A stretch of 36,658 nucleotides of DNA from Methylobacterium sp. W2. Its GTDB lineage: Bacteria; Pseudomonadota; Alphaproteobacteria; Rhizobiales; Beijerinckiaceae. Below the pieces are notes generated by a model. The model was not told where the DNA came from. It made no database searches and saw only the letters and a program-made list of their open reading frames with translations. The position numbers were made by a program, and so were the translations under genes. Positions 16,985 to 27,301 of this stretch are shown here, piece after piece. Every line of letters starts with the position of its first letter. The first letter of the stretch is position 1. Location: NCBI RefSeq assembly GCF_020662345.1, contig NZ_VMOA01000053.1, positions 1-36,658 on the forward strand. The letters are read 5' to 3'.

Positions 16985-17547
16985 CTAGATGTTTGGTCCC
17001 GGCATCTGGTGGAGCGGGTCTGACCTGAAGCGGCTGGGCTGGCGGACCATACCTTGCAGATGGCCTCGTAGGGCGTGAGACCCCGCAGAGGCTTCCAGCA
17101 GTGTGCGAGGTTGTAGACGCTAAGAAAGCCGGTGAGGAGAGCGCGGAGCTGCCGTAGTGGTGGAGCTTAACCGTCGGGTCTTTGATCCTGCGGTCTGCTG
17201 CTTCATGCTGCCCTTCGGGTCATCCGCTCGACCTGACCGTTGGTCCAGGGGGGGGCGCGGCTTGGTGAGGCGGTGGTCGATTTCGTTGCAGGTGCGTCGA
17301 GCGTCAGGAGCGTGTGACGGCGAAAGGCGACGACGACCGCCTCGTCCTCGGGTAACAGCATCGTCGAACGCGGATCCTTCGGCCCCGTGCGCTGGTTGGC
17401 GACCGAGGTCCGCTTATTCTACTTTTCAACCGTCTTCGGGTTGATCCCTTAGCGCTTCGAAAGCACCTTCAGGCTCGTTTGACTATGTTGGATCGCTCGA
17501 CGGATAGCCTCAGTCGTCGTGGCGCTGCCGTGACGAATCTGGCCCAT
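16985..17547 (-). pseudogene. IS481-family transposase remnant
   Basis: From ATG 17547 the minus strand encodes MGQIRHGSATTTEAIRRAIQ, SQTSLKVLSKR, a stop, GINPKTVEK, a stop, then DEAVVVAFRRHTLLTLD: the helix-turn-helix start of IS481 transposases. After a deletion junction near 17297 come IDHRLTKPRPPWTNGQVERM, RIKDPTVKLHHY, FLSVYNLAHCWKPLRGLTPYEAICKVW and PLHQMPGPNI, the C-terminal part, in changing frames. Two or more stops, frameshifts and loss of most of the catalytic core make it a pseudogene. It is GC-rich, unlike the genes on either side. Confidence 0.8.
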
Positions 17548-17725
17548 CGCGCGTCCCTCCACTCCGATGTGAAGTATGCACCATCAAATCCTGGGATCAA
17601 ACATTTAACCCTCCGCCCGCCAACCTTGATTCAATACTCGCCTCAATACGACCGCGCAAATCTAAATCATTTACCCAATCCATATCATATCGAGAATCTT
17701 TGGTGCGATCTGTTATTGTTGCAAC

Positions 17726-18739
17726 TTATTTCTTAATCTTCTTGCTAAAAATATTGATAATAGAGATCCGAATGCACGATGTAAGATAAGATGATCGACG
17801 TAAAATAGCGGGCCATAATCTTTGCAACCAAAAATATAATAAATTGAGTCTTACTAATATTGTGTGTCCGGCTGAAGCGTGAGTATAATCGTGCTTAATG
17901 TAATGCTGTAATTTATTGCGAAATATCGATAGGTCACGAATGGGCAAAGCATTGTTCTGCCGGCCAATTGACGTGCGGGCAAGGTGGTTTTCAATCATCG
18001 GCACAAGGTCTGGGCTTCGTCCCATGACGACGTCTTTCCACGTGTCAAGTGACGTAATACGAGAGGGGTTTACACGTAGAAGTTCGACTTTAAGGAAAGG
18101 TATGTCTTCAAATTCTATAATTTCTTGCCATAGGAAATGACTGAAATTCGATGGTATTTTGAGATTTTCCCCATTTTTGAATTGGCCATTAAAAATGGAT
18201 CTCATACGAAATCCGTGCGATAATAAGCTTTGAGATAATCCTATCTCGCCATTTCGAATGATTTCGATTTTTGACATTTTATAGAAATCTTGTCTGAATA
18301 AGGTTCTAAAGGCTGCACTGAAGTGTGCCGCAGGCTCGAAGACGATCAGCCAGCTTTGTAGGTGGGGCGCTATTTCGGCGCTCTCGATCATTCCGTAGAA
18401 GTCTGCCGGTATGCTCGTCAGGCGTTCGAGTGTCCGGTTGAGGTCGCCGATCGGGCCGTAGACACTGTCGTTTGCGATCATCAACTGCCCGGAGACAAGC
18501 TCGGCATAACGCTCGATGCCCAGCGCCCAAGAGGCAAAGTCGTGTCCCTTATTCTCGCGCAGAAGGACGTCGTGAGCCACGGACTGCAGGCGGAAAACAT
18601 CTTCCATAGAGAGACGCGAAGTCGATATAACGACAATCTCGAATCCGACTGCCCGAATTGCCTCAAGGTAGTAGATCACGTAATCTGCGACCAAATCATC
18701 TTGGTCAAAATGTGCGAACAAACAGAGCTTATCAAACAT
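17726..18739 (-). CDS. RgpF-like rhamnan synthesis family protein (glycan assembly)
   Basis: 337 residues. The N-terminal two thirds match the RgpF/rhamnan synthesis F family (PF05045): LCLFAHFDQDDLVADYVIYY at the start, LLRENKGHDFASWALGI (about 78-95), MIANDSVYGPI (about 107-117) and EIAPHLQSWLIVF (about 140-153). RgpF proteins act in assembly of rhamnose-containing polysaccharides and are likely glycosyltransferases acting in the cytoplasm. The C-terminus has hydrophobic and basic residues and ends KKIKK, suggesting membrane association. Codons in the 3' half are strongly AT-rich, unlike the flanking genome. It points towards the decayed insertion sequences and is transcribed opposite to the main glycosyltransferase block. 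Confidence 0.82.
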   Translation of the reverse strand: MFDKLCLFAHFDQDDLVADYVIYYLEAIRAVGFEIVVISTSRLSMEDVFRLQSVAHDVLLRENKGHDFASWALGIERYAELVSGQLMIANDSVYGPIGDLNRTLERLTSIPADFYGMIESAEIAPHLQSWLIVFEPAAHFSAAFRTLFRQDFYKMSKIEIIRNGEIGLSQSLLSHGFRMRSIFNGQFKNGENLKIPSNFSHFLWQEIIEFEDIPFLKVELLRVNPSRITSLDTWKDVVMGRSPDLVPMIENHLARTSIGRQNNALPIRDLSIFRNKLQHYIKHDYTHASAGHTILVRLNLLYFWLQRLWPAILRRSSYLTSCIRISIINIFSKKIKK

Positions 18740-19239
18740 CTAGTGATCCAAGGTGGTGAACGGCACACGAAGCGGGTTTGCTAAACTAGATCATATCGCG
18801 ATCATGGATGAAATCGTGTTTTCCTCTTTATAAGCGGTTTAGGCTATGCACTGTGAGTAACTTATGGGAACCCAGTCAAGGTTGGTTTTTGGCCTGACTG
18901 CATTGGAAGTCTTTCTGAAGACTACGGAACCTCCTCGCAGCCTGAATCGGATGATCCATGCTATCGTGAAACATTGTGCGGTAATGCGGCGAGCGCATGA
19001 CATTTCCGCTTGTGTCCTTCAATAGATCTCCGACTTCAGCGCTCTATGAATGCGGAGGCCTCTGTCCAACCGATCCCTCCGTCACGGCAAAGGGACCGCT
19101 CGAAATTTCGGGTTGCCTTCAGGGTCCGCGATTCTCGCGATCATGCTCACACCTTGGAATAGAAAACGAAATTCCTTACTGAGGAGGGCATGGACGACCT
19201 TCGACGACGCGGCTTCTCACTTGGAACAAGACCCTGCTC
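18740..19239. other. 500-base divergent intergenic region between two RgpF-like genes
   Basis: It holds the upstream regions of the divergent genes at 18739 and 19240. Composition changes from AT-rich to GC-rich across it, so it marks the right edge of the low-GC block. I see no recognisable gene, RNA or repeat. A 23-codon frame at 19190 directly after GAGGAGGGC overlaps the start of the next gene; the ribosome-site spacing is too short for it to be convincing. Confidence 0.45.
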
Positions 19240-20121
19240 ATGGCCTTTCCGGCACGCCTGACAGCCATCGGCCGTCTCGGATTCCGGTCTCGCGCTTATG
19301 GCCGCCACGTCTATCATAAGATTTCTGCACTGACGCTCGGCGCCGCCTTCGTATCGCCGGCCGGCCAGCGCCTGCGACAGGCGGTGGTGCGGTTCGGCGC
19401 GCCTGCGCGTCATCCCGACGTTCGGACGGCCGTCGTCGCGCACGTGTACTACCTCGATCTCTTGCCCGAGATCCTGGCTTGCTGGGCAACGCTGCCCGGT
19501 GGGGCTCCGCTTCACCTCACGGTTCCGAGCGAAAGGATCAAGCAGGCTCGGCATCTGCTTCAGGGCATTCCAGGGGCGATCCTCCACCCGTGCGAGAATC
19601 GGGGTCGTGACATCGCCCCTTTCATCGCATTGCTCAATGCCGGGACGTTCGACCCTTATGATGCGGTCCTGAAGCTGCACACCAAACGCAGTCCGCATCT
19701 GCTGGACGGCGAGATCAGACGCAAACTTCTCTTCACCATGCTGGCGGGCGGTCGCAACGCGACTCTTCGGCTGTTGGCTGCGTTCGAAACGCCCGATACC
19801 GGTCTGATCGGCTGGAAGGCCTGTTACCGCGCAGCGCCATCCTACTGGATGGCCAACGAAGCGCGTGTCAGGGCCATCGTGCGGCAGATGGACATGCCGG
19901 ACGACGCCGTCCGTCTGGGCTTCTTCGAGGGGTCCATGTTCTGGTTTCGGCCGGCGGCACTTGCGCGCCTTCGGCAGCTCCAGCTCCGCCCGGAGGATTT
20001 CGAACCCGAGGCGCGCCAGCTCGACGCAACCCTCCACCATGCAATCGAGCGGTGCTTCACGATTTCGGCCTGGGCCGATGGCTTCAGCGTTCGCGGTCTC
20101 GACGGTCGAATCCTGAAGTGA
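19240..20121 (+). CDS. RgpF-like rhamnan synthesis family protein
   Basis: 293 residues with GC-rich codons. It carries the conserved motifs of the second type of RgpF domain: VAHVYYLDLLPEIL (about 66-79), NRGRDIAPFIALL (about 118-130), VLKLHTKRSPHLLDGEIRRK (about 142-161), GFFEGSMFWFRPAAL (about 225-240) and DATLHHAIERCF (about 262-273). In many bacteria this domain is fused to other glycosyltransferase modules; here it stands alone. The role is probably sugar transfer in synthesis of a rhamnose-type surface glycan. The ATG at 19240 has only a weak purine-rich leader (GGAACAAGA), but a stop at 19180 limits alternatives. It is convergent with the GT2 gene at 20241-21197. Confidence 0.85.
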   Translation: MAFPARLTAIGRLGFRSRAYGRHVYHKISALTLGAAFVSPAGQRLRQAVVRFGAPARHPDVRTAVVAHVYYLDLLPEILACWATLPGGAPLHLTVPSERIKQARHLLQGIPGAILHPCENRGRDIAPFIALLNAGTFDPYDAVLKLHTKRSPHLLDGEIRRKLLFTMLAGGRNATLRLLAAFETPDTGLIGWKACYRAAPSYWMANEARVRAIVRQMDMPDDAVRLGFFEGSMFWFRPAALARLRQLQLRPEDFEPEARQLDATLHHAIERCFTISAWADGFSVRGLDGRILK

Positions 20122-20240
20122 TGCAAGAGCCGGAGCGGCAGAATGCAGTTCGATGCTTTCGGCGGTGGAATAGCCACAGACGGGCGCCGAAACGGCCGTC
20201 GTCATCGCCGCCCGGACGGGGGTGGCTCCGCCTGCAGGCT

Positions 20241-21197
20241 TTACTCGGGCCGTTTCAATGCCGTCTCGCGATTGTCCTGCCGGCGGGCCGACCTCCCGAG
20301 CGCGGTTTCCGGAGGGCCGAGTTCGGCTCGGGCGCCGTCGATCACGCCGCGCCAGAGCGCTTTCCGGACCTCGCGCGAGCAGCGGTTCTGCCGGAGATAC
20401 ACGATGATGCGCAGGGGGAGGAGGACGAGCGTCCGGGCCTTGTGGCCGACGGGCACGTGGCGCATGCGAAGCATCGCCAACTGGTTGCGCAGAAAGGTGT
20501 AGAGCCGTCGCGGCGGCTGGTCCGTTGGCGTGAGACCAAAAGGGAGCCGGATCCGGCCGCGGCCGAGCTCGTGCGCCATCGGGACGTCCTCCGCGATCCA
20601 GATGGAGTAACCGCGGTGGTTGGCCCGCATGCACCATTCCACGTCGATGGCATCGATGAAGAAATCCGCGCGAAACGGACCGATGGCGCGCGCTGCCTCG
20701 CAATTCACGAGGGAACCTGACGAGATCACGAACTGGACGCGGGACGCATGCGCCGCGTTTCCGCTGCCTCCCTGTTGGGGCGGAGATCGCAGCGGCTTGC
20801 CGGACCAATCCGTCGGTCGCGGGCCAACGATGGCGGGCCGCTCGCCTGCCTCGCACAGGCGCGCGTGGATCGCGGCGAGCCGCGGGATCGTACCCGTCGG
20901 TGGCAGGCTGTCCTGATCGAGGAGGAACAGGAAGGCACCGTCCTGACGGTGGGTATGGTCCAAGAGAGCGTTGTAAGCGGCGCCGAGGCCGAGATTGCCG
21001 CCGGGCCGCATCACGAAGAGGTCCGTGCCCTGCGCCGCCGCGCGCAGGCGGTCCTCATCCTGCGAGGAGACGGCGGAATTGGCGTAGATCACGATCTCCC
21101 GCACGTCGGGCGCCAGCGCGCCGACGAGGCGAAGGAGGTTCGCCTCGTCGGGATGATAGATGACGATCCCGGCTATCGTCTGCAGTTGCGCGGACAA
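20241..21197 (-). CDS. GT2-family glycosyltransferase (rhamnosyltransferase-like)
   Basis: 318 residues with a TTG start at 21197, preceded by AGGAAG at good spacing. A GT-A domain occupies the first 240 residues: GIVIYHPD (10-17), IVIYANSA, the donor-loop segment GGNLGLGAAYN (66-76), the metal-binding DQDS (94-97), and FIDAIDVEWCMRANHRGY, the acceptor/catalytic region seen in RfbN/WbbL-like rhamnosyltransferases. The C-terminal 70 residues are basic with a short hydrophobic helix (RTLVLLPLRIIVYL), giving peripheral membrane attachment. It is expected to transfer a deoxyhexose, probably rhamnose, in the same glycan pathway as the RgpF-like neighbours; the exact linkage is not readable. Confidence 0.88.
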   Translation of the reverse strand: MSAQLQTIAGIVIYHPDEANLLRLVGALAPDVREIVIYANSAVSSQDEDRLRAAAQGTDLFVMRPGGNLGLGAAYNALLDHTHRQDGAFLFLLDQDSLPPTGTIPRLAAIHARLCEAGERPAIVGPRPTDWSGKPLRSPPQQGGSGNAAHASRVQFVISSGSLVNCEAARAIGPFRADFFIDAIDVEWCMRANHRGYSIWIAEDVPMAHELGRGRIRLPFGLTPTDQPPRRLYTFLRNQLAMLRMRHVPVGHKARTLVLLPLRIIVYLRQNRCSREVRKALWRGVIDGARAELGPPETALGRSARRQDNRETALKRPE

Positions 21198-21355
21198 GGC
21201 GGCTTCCTGTTACGGCATATGTCGACGGGACTGCCATTCCCATGAGCTCCGCGCAAGCCGCAGAGGTCATGTGGCGGAAACCGTCCGCTTGCGGCGGATG
21301 AGGGAACCCACGGCGCTTGAGCCCATTCTGATCTGGCTAAGAGACTCCACCTTTA

Positions 21356-21385
21356 CCCGCCCGGCTCTCGCCGCGGCGGGTTTTT
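21356..21385 (+). terminator. Orphan plus-strand terminator or attenuator upstream of the Rmf-like gene
   Basis: Stem CCCGCC (21356-21361) pairs with GGCGGG (21375-21380), with additional pairing possible inside the 13-base loop, followed at once by TTTTTC. This is a textbook Rho-independent terminator on the plus strand, yet no plus-strand gene lies between 20121 and it. It is either the end of a small RNA or an attenuator in the leader of the gene at 21471. Confidence 0.7.
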
Positions 21386-21470
21386 CGTCGCAGGGGCGTG
21401 ATGGAATCGATCCTCCTCCCCATTGTCGCGTTTCCCCGGCTCCAGAAACAGTCGGGATGGGAAACGAGCC

Positions 21471-21668
21471 ATGAGCGACGGCGCCACCGCGAGCGATAGC
21501 CCCTTCATCAAGGGCCGGAACGCCCGCCTCTACGGCAAGACACGCGACAGCTGTCCCTATTCCGAAGGCAGCGACGATCACGCCGCCTGGATACAGGCCT
21601 TCGACGAGGCCGCCGGCGACGGGAGCGCGACGGACACCGGGACCGTCGATCCACAGAAGGCGATTTGA
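21471..21668 (+). CDS. Rmf/CrpP-family small protein
   Basis: 65 residues. The core IKGRNARLYGKTRDSCPYSEG continuing to AAWIQAFDEA matches the ribosome modulation factor/CrpP family: a G-x-x-A helix, a basic K/R stretch, the hallmark CPY, and a W-x-x-x-F/W-DEA helix. In E. coli Rmf binds 70S ribosomes and drives dimer formation (hibernation) in stationary phase; alphaproteobacterial members are poorly studied and could serve another role. The N-terminus (MSDGATASDSPF) and acidic C-terminus look disordered. ATG 21471 is chosen because the family core begins about 12 residues later; the frame stays open upstream. An orphan terminator lies 85 bases upstream. Confidence 0.75.
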   Translation: MSDGATASDSPFIKGRNARLYGKTRDSCPYSEGSDDHAAWIQAFDEAAGDGSATDTGTVDPQKAI

Positions 21669-21680
21669 TCGCATGCCGCA

Positions 21681-21700
21681 CGGCCGGGAACATCCGGCCG
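21681..21700 (+). terminator. Hairpin after the Rmf-like gene
   Basis: CGGCCGG (21681-21687) pairs with CCGGCCG (21694-21700) around GAACAT, 12 bases after the stop. A short T-containing stretch (GCGGTTCCTTTT) follows, so it is a probable terminator. Confidence 0.55.
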
Positions 21701-21817
21701 GCGGTTCCTTTTCGCTATCGTCGTGCCTTGGTCCGGGCGGGACGAGGTCTCGAAGACCTGACATCGATCATGCGATAGTCGATCCGGCCTGAACGTTTCC
21801 AGGCGCCGGAGCCACGC

Positions 21818-22150
21818 ATGAACGGACGAAGCCCGAGGGGCGTGCACGGCGCCCGAGCCCTGTCCCAGCACATCCTGCCCGCCGCGGGAACGATGATCGG
21901 CGTGTGCACGACGCTGGTCGGGCTGGTGAAGATCGCCGAGGCCCAGATCGGCCCGAGTCACGTGGACGAGGCCGTGTCCCTGACGGCGATCCTGTTCCTC
22001 GTCAGTGCGGCCGCCTCGTATCTCTCTATGCGCCTTGACGACGACCGTCCCCTCGCGCTTCGGCTGGAGCGTGTCGCCGACATCTGCTTCGTCATCGGCC
22101 TCCTCGGACTGTCCACGATCACGCTGCTTTTCGCCTACGAGACGATCTGA
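21818..22150 (+). CDS. Small inner membrane protein of unknown function
   Basis: 110 residues with three predicted membrane helices: about 21-40 (ILPAAGTMIGVCTTLVGLV), 52-70 (SLTAILFLVSAAASYLSM) and 86-107 (VADICFVIGLLGLSTITLLFA). A short basic N-terminus precedes the first helix and DDDRP follows the second. I do not recognise a named family. Its length and helix pattern resemble small uncharacterised membrane proteins common in alphaproteobacteria. It stands alone on the plus strand between the Rmf-like gene and the lipoprotein gene, and no partner suggests a role. Confidence 0.65.
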   Translation: MNGRSPRGVHGARALSQHILPAAGTMIGVCTTLVGLVKIAEAQIGPSHVDEAVSLTAILFLVSAAASYLSMRLDDDRPLALRLERVADICFVIGLLGLSTITLLFAYETI

Positions 22151-22298
22151 ACCGTCTCTCCCCTGGGAGGCACGCCGCGACTATGCGGCGGAGGCCTGTG
22201 TACCGGAGCCGAAGGTGCGCGCCGCTACCCTTGCGGGACGAGACCCGTCACGCCACAACCGTTTGCCGACTGAGAATGCGGCGCGTGGGGGGGACGTC

Positions 22299-22751
22299 AT
22301 GATGGATCGGGTTGTCAGGGCTGCGGCGATGGCCGCGGTGGGTCTCGGTGTGCTCGGATTGGGAGCGTGCGGCAGCATCACGCGCGGAACCTCCGAGAAG
22401 ATGGCGTTCCAGACGGAGCCCACTGGCGCCACGATGACCAGCACCAAGGGCTATGCCTGCCCGGCCACGCCCTGCTCCCTCGATGTCGACCGTTCCGACG
22501 AGTTCGACGTCACCTTCGTCAAGCCCGGCTTCCAGCCCGAGACCATTCCCGTGCGAACCAAGGTGGTGGGAACCGGGGCGGCCGGCATGGCGGGTAACGT
22601 CATCGCCGGCGGCATCATCGGCATCGGCGTCGATGCCGCCACGGGCGCGGCGTTCGACCATTTCCCCAACCCCGTCGTGGCCACCCTCGTGCCGGACAGC
22701 CTGCCCAGCGCGCAGCGCGCGCGCAGGCACCGCGGCAGACCGGCTGTGTGA
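22299..22751 (+). CDS. Lipoprotein with a PEGA-like domain
   Basis: 150 residues. The signal peptide ends in the lipobox L21-G22-A23-C24, so Cys24 should be lipidated and the protein anchored in the membrane facing the periplasm. The segment FQTEPTGATMTSTKG, CPATPCSLDVDRSDEFDVTF and VKPGFQPETIPVRTKV has the pattern of a PEGA-type beta domain (P-x-GA, CPATPC, KPGFQP). After it comes a Gly/Ala-rich hydrophobic stretch (about 97-118), then HFPNPVVATLVPDSL. The CPATPC pair could form a disulfide. Two adjacent ATG codons (22299 and 22302) follow a G-rich ribosome site. The function is unknown. Confidence 0.78.
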   Translation: MMDRVVRAAAMAAVGLGVLGLGACGSITRGTSEKMAFQTEPTGATMTSTKGYACPATPCSLDVDRSDEFDVTFVKPGFQPETIPVRTKVVGTGAAGMAGNVIAGGIIGIGVDAATGAAFDHFPNPVVATLVPDSLPSAQRARRHRGRPAV

Positions 22752-22868
22752 CGGCGCTCCGCCCGCCTCGAGCTGCGCCCGACCACGTTGGGTCGGGGCA
22801 CATCTCCAGGCCTTTGTTCTGCCGCGCTCTTTGTCGCCGAACCGGCATCCACTTCGGCGGAGAGTGCT

Positions 22869-25841
<2,973 letters not shown>

Positions 25842-25908
25842 CGGTGCGGCTCGCGGTGATGTCGATGACGGATCGGTGGTGTGCGGGGACGGCGTTTCCG
25901 GCGGGTGC

Positions 25909-27297
25909 CTATCGTCGCAGCCGGTTGCCCAGGACGAAGCCGAACAGGCCCATCAGGATGATGCCGGCGGCGCCTTCGATCCCGACGAGGAGGTTGGTGA
26001 AGCGCCCGACCGGCTTGACGCCAATTTCCGGCGGGTTCGCCGTCATCATGTTGAGGGCGCTGTAGCTGAGGAGGTCGAGGGGATTGTACGTCGCGCTTCC
26101 GTTTCCGCCCTCGGGGATCAGCCCGCCGGCGATGCCGAACAGGGCGCCGAAGACGAAGATCAGGATCACGAAGGCGCGGGCGATGCGCGACAGGCTCTCC
26201 CCGTAATCGCACAGCCATTCCACGAACCGGTCGGCGACCCAGCGATAGCCCGATTGCAGGACGGGTTTCCAGGTTCTGGGTGACCGGGTCCGCCGGGCCC
26301 AGGCCGCCCGCGCCTCGGCGCCGGCATGGAGCCGGCCCATGCGACGGCCGCGCTTGTAGGCCCAGCTCGCCTCGTCATGGCTGCCGATGCTCTTCATGTT
26401 GTGCTCGATGGCGAGGTAGCTCGCCTGCGCGGCCTCGTATTCGCCCGCGATCTCCTCGCCCACCGCGCCGCCGAGCTGGTCCACCCGGAAGCGGACGCCG
26501 GTGAGGAGCGCGCCCGAGAACCGGGCATGGCGCAGGCGGCAAGACATCAGGTTGAGGCGCACGAGGTTCGTCTCGGACAGGTCGGCCCCGGAGAGGTCGG
26601 CCCCGTCGAGGGCGGCACCGGAGAGGCTGGCGCCGCGCAGGCGCGAGTCGGTGAGACGTGCCTTCTTGAGGCTCGCCCCGTCGAAATTGGCGAAGGTCAG
26701 GTTCATGTCGGCGAGGTTCGCCTCGTCGAGACGGCCCCCGTCGAACCGGCTGTAATCGGCATCCGCCCCGGTGAAATCGGCCCCCCAGAGATCGGCGCGG
26801 GCGAAGGTCGCCCCGTCGAGAAGGGCGCGCTGCATCCGGGCAAAGCGCATGGTCGCGCCGGTGAAGTCGGCATCCTCCAGCATGGCGTCGGAGAAATGCG
26901 CCTCGCCGCCGACGATGCCGGTGAAGTTCGCGCCGCTGCAATCGGCCTCGCTGAAATTTGCCTCCTCCAGGATCGCGCCCTCGAACCGGGCGGAGCGGGC
27001 CAGCGCCCCGACGAGGGAGGCGCCGGACAGGTTGGCGCCGGAGAGGTCGGCCTCGACGAGGTCGGCCCCATCGAGATGCGCGCGGCACAGGCCGAGGCCG
27101 CGATGCCTGGCGTCCCACCATGGGGGCGCCGCCGCGCCGGGCGGGATGCGCGCCAGCAGGGCCTCGCGCCCGGCCCGGAGGCCGGACAAAGCGAGCCGCT
27201 CGTCATTGGCGCGGAAGGGTTGCCCGTCCGCTTCCGCGATACGGGCCAGGAGCCCCTCGGTGGCGGCGTGGGCGGGGGTCGGATCGCGATCGGCCAT
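25909..27297 (-). CDS. Pentapeptide-repeat protein with C-terminal two-helix channel-like module
   Basis: 462 residues from ATG 27297 (MADRDPTP). Residues about 70-310 are pentapeptide repeats (A[D/N]LxG: ADLSGANLSGASL, EANFSEADCSGANF, GADLSGADLSETNL), which fold into a right-handed quadrilateral beta helix. A helical linker follows (SYLAIEHNMKSIG). The C-terminus has TM1 (about 375-393, AFVILIFVFGALFGIAGGL), a re-entrant-like segment (about 405-425, LDLLSYSALNMMTANPPEIG) and TM2 (about 433-457, LLVGIEGAAGIILMGLFGF). This resembles the two-TM potassium channel module, but the TxGYGD filter is absent. It starts four bases after the AI-2E stop, so the two are tightly co-expressed. Its biochemical role is unknown; a degenerate ion channel or sensor is an inference. 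Confidence 0.85.
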   Translation of the reverse strand: MADRDPTPAHAATEGLLARIAEADGQPFRANDERLALSGLRAGREALLARIPPGAAAPPWWDARHRGLGLCRAHLDGADLVEADLSGANLSGASLVGALARSARFEGAILEEANFSEADCSGANFTGIVGGEAHFSDAMLEDADFTGATMRFARMQRALLDGATFARADLWGADFTGADADYSRFDGGRLDEANLADMNLTFANFDGASLKKARLTDSRLRGASLSGAALDGADLSGADLSETNLVRLNLMSCRLRHARFSGALLTGVRFRVDQLGGAVGEEIAGEYEAAQASYLAIEHNMKSIGSHDEASWAYKRGRRMGRLHAGAEARAAWARRTRSPRTWKPVLQSGYRWVADRFVEWLCDYGESLSRIARAFVILIFVFGALFGIAGGLIPEGGNGSATYNPLDLLSYSALNMMTANPPEIGVKPVGRFTNLLVGIEGAAGIILMGLFGFVLGNRLRR

Positions 27298-27301
27298 GGC
27301 C

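Noticed and set aside
19190..19261. A 23-codon leader peptide directly before the RgpF-like gene
   Set aside because: The purine-rich GAGGAGG is only one or two bases from the ATG, too close for normal initiation, and there is no repeated amino acid or attenuator hairpin.
19147..20856. Minus-strand open frame of about 570 codons across two convergent genes
   Set aside because: It is antisense to the RgpF-like gene and out of frame within the GT2 gene; both of those have strong family motifs.
21240..21355. A tRNA gene upstream of the orphan terminator
   Set aside because: No TTCRANNC arm, no acceptor-stem pairing and no CCA end could be found.
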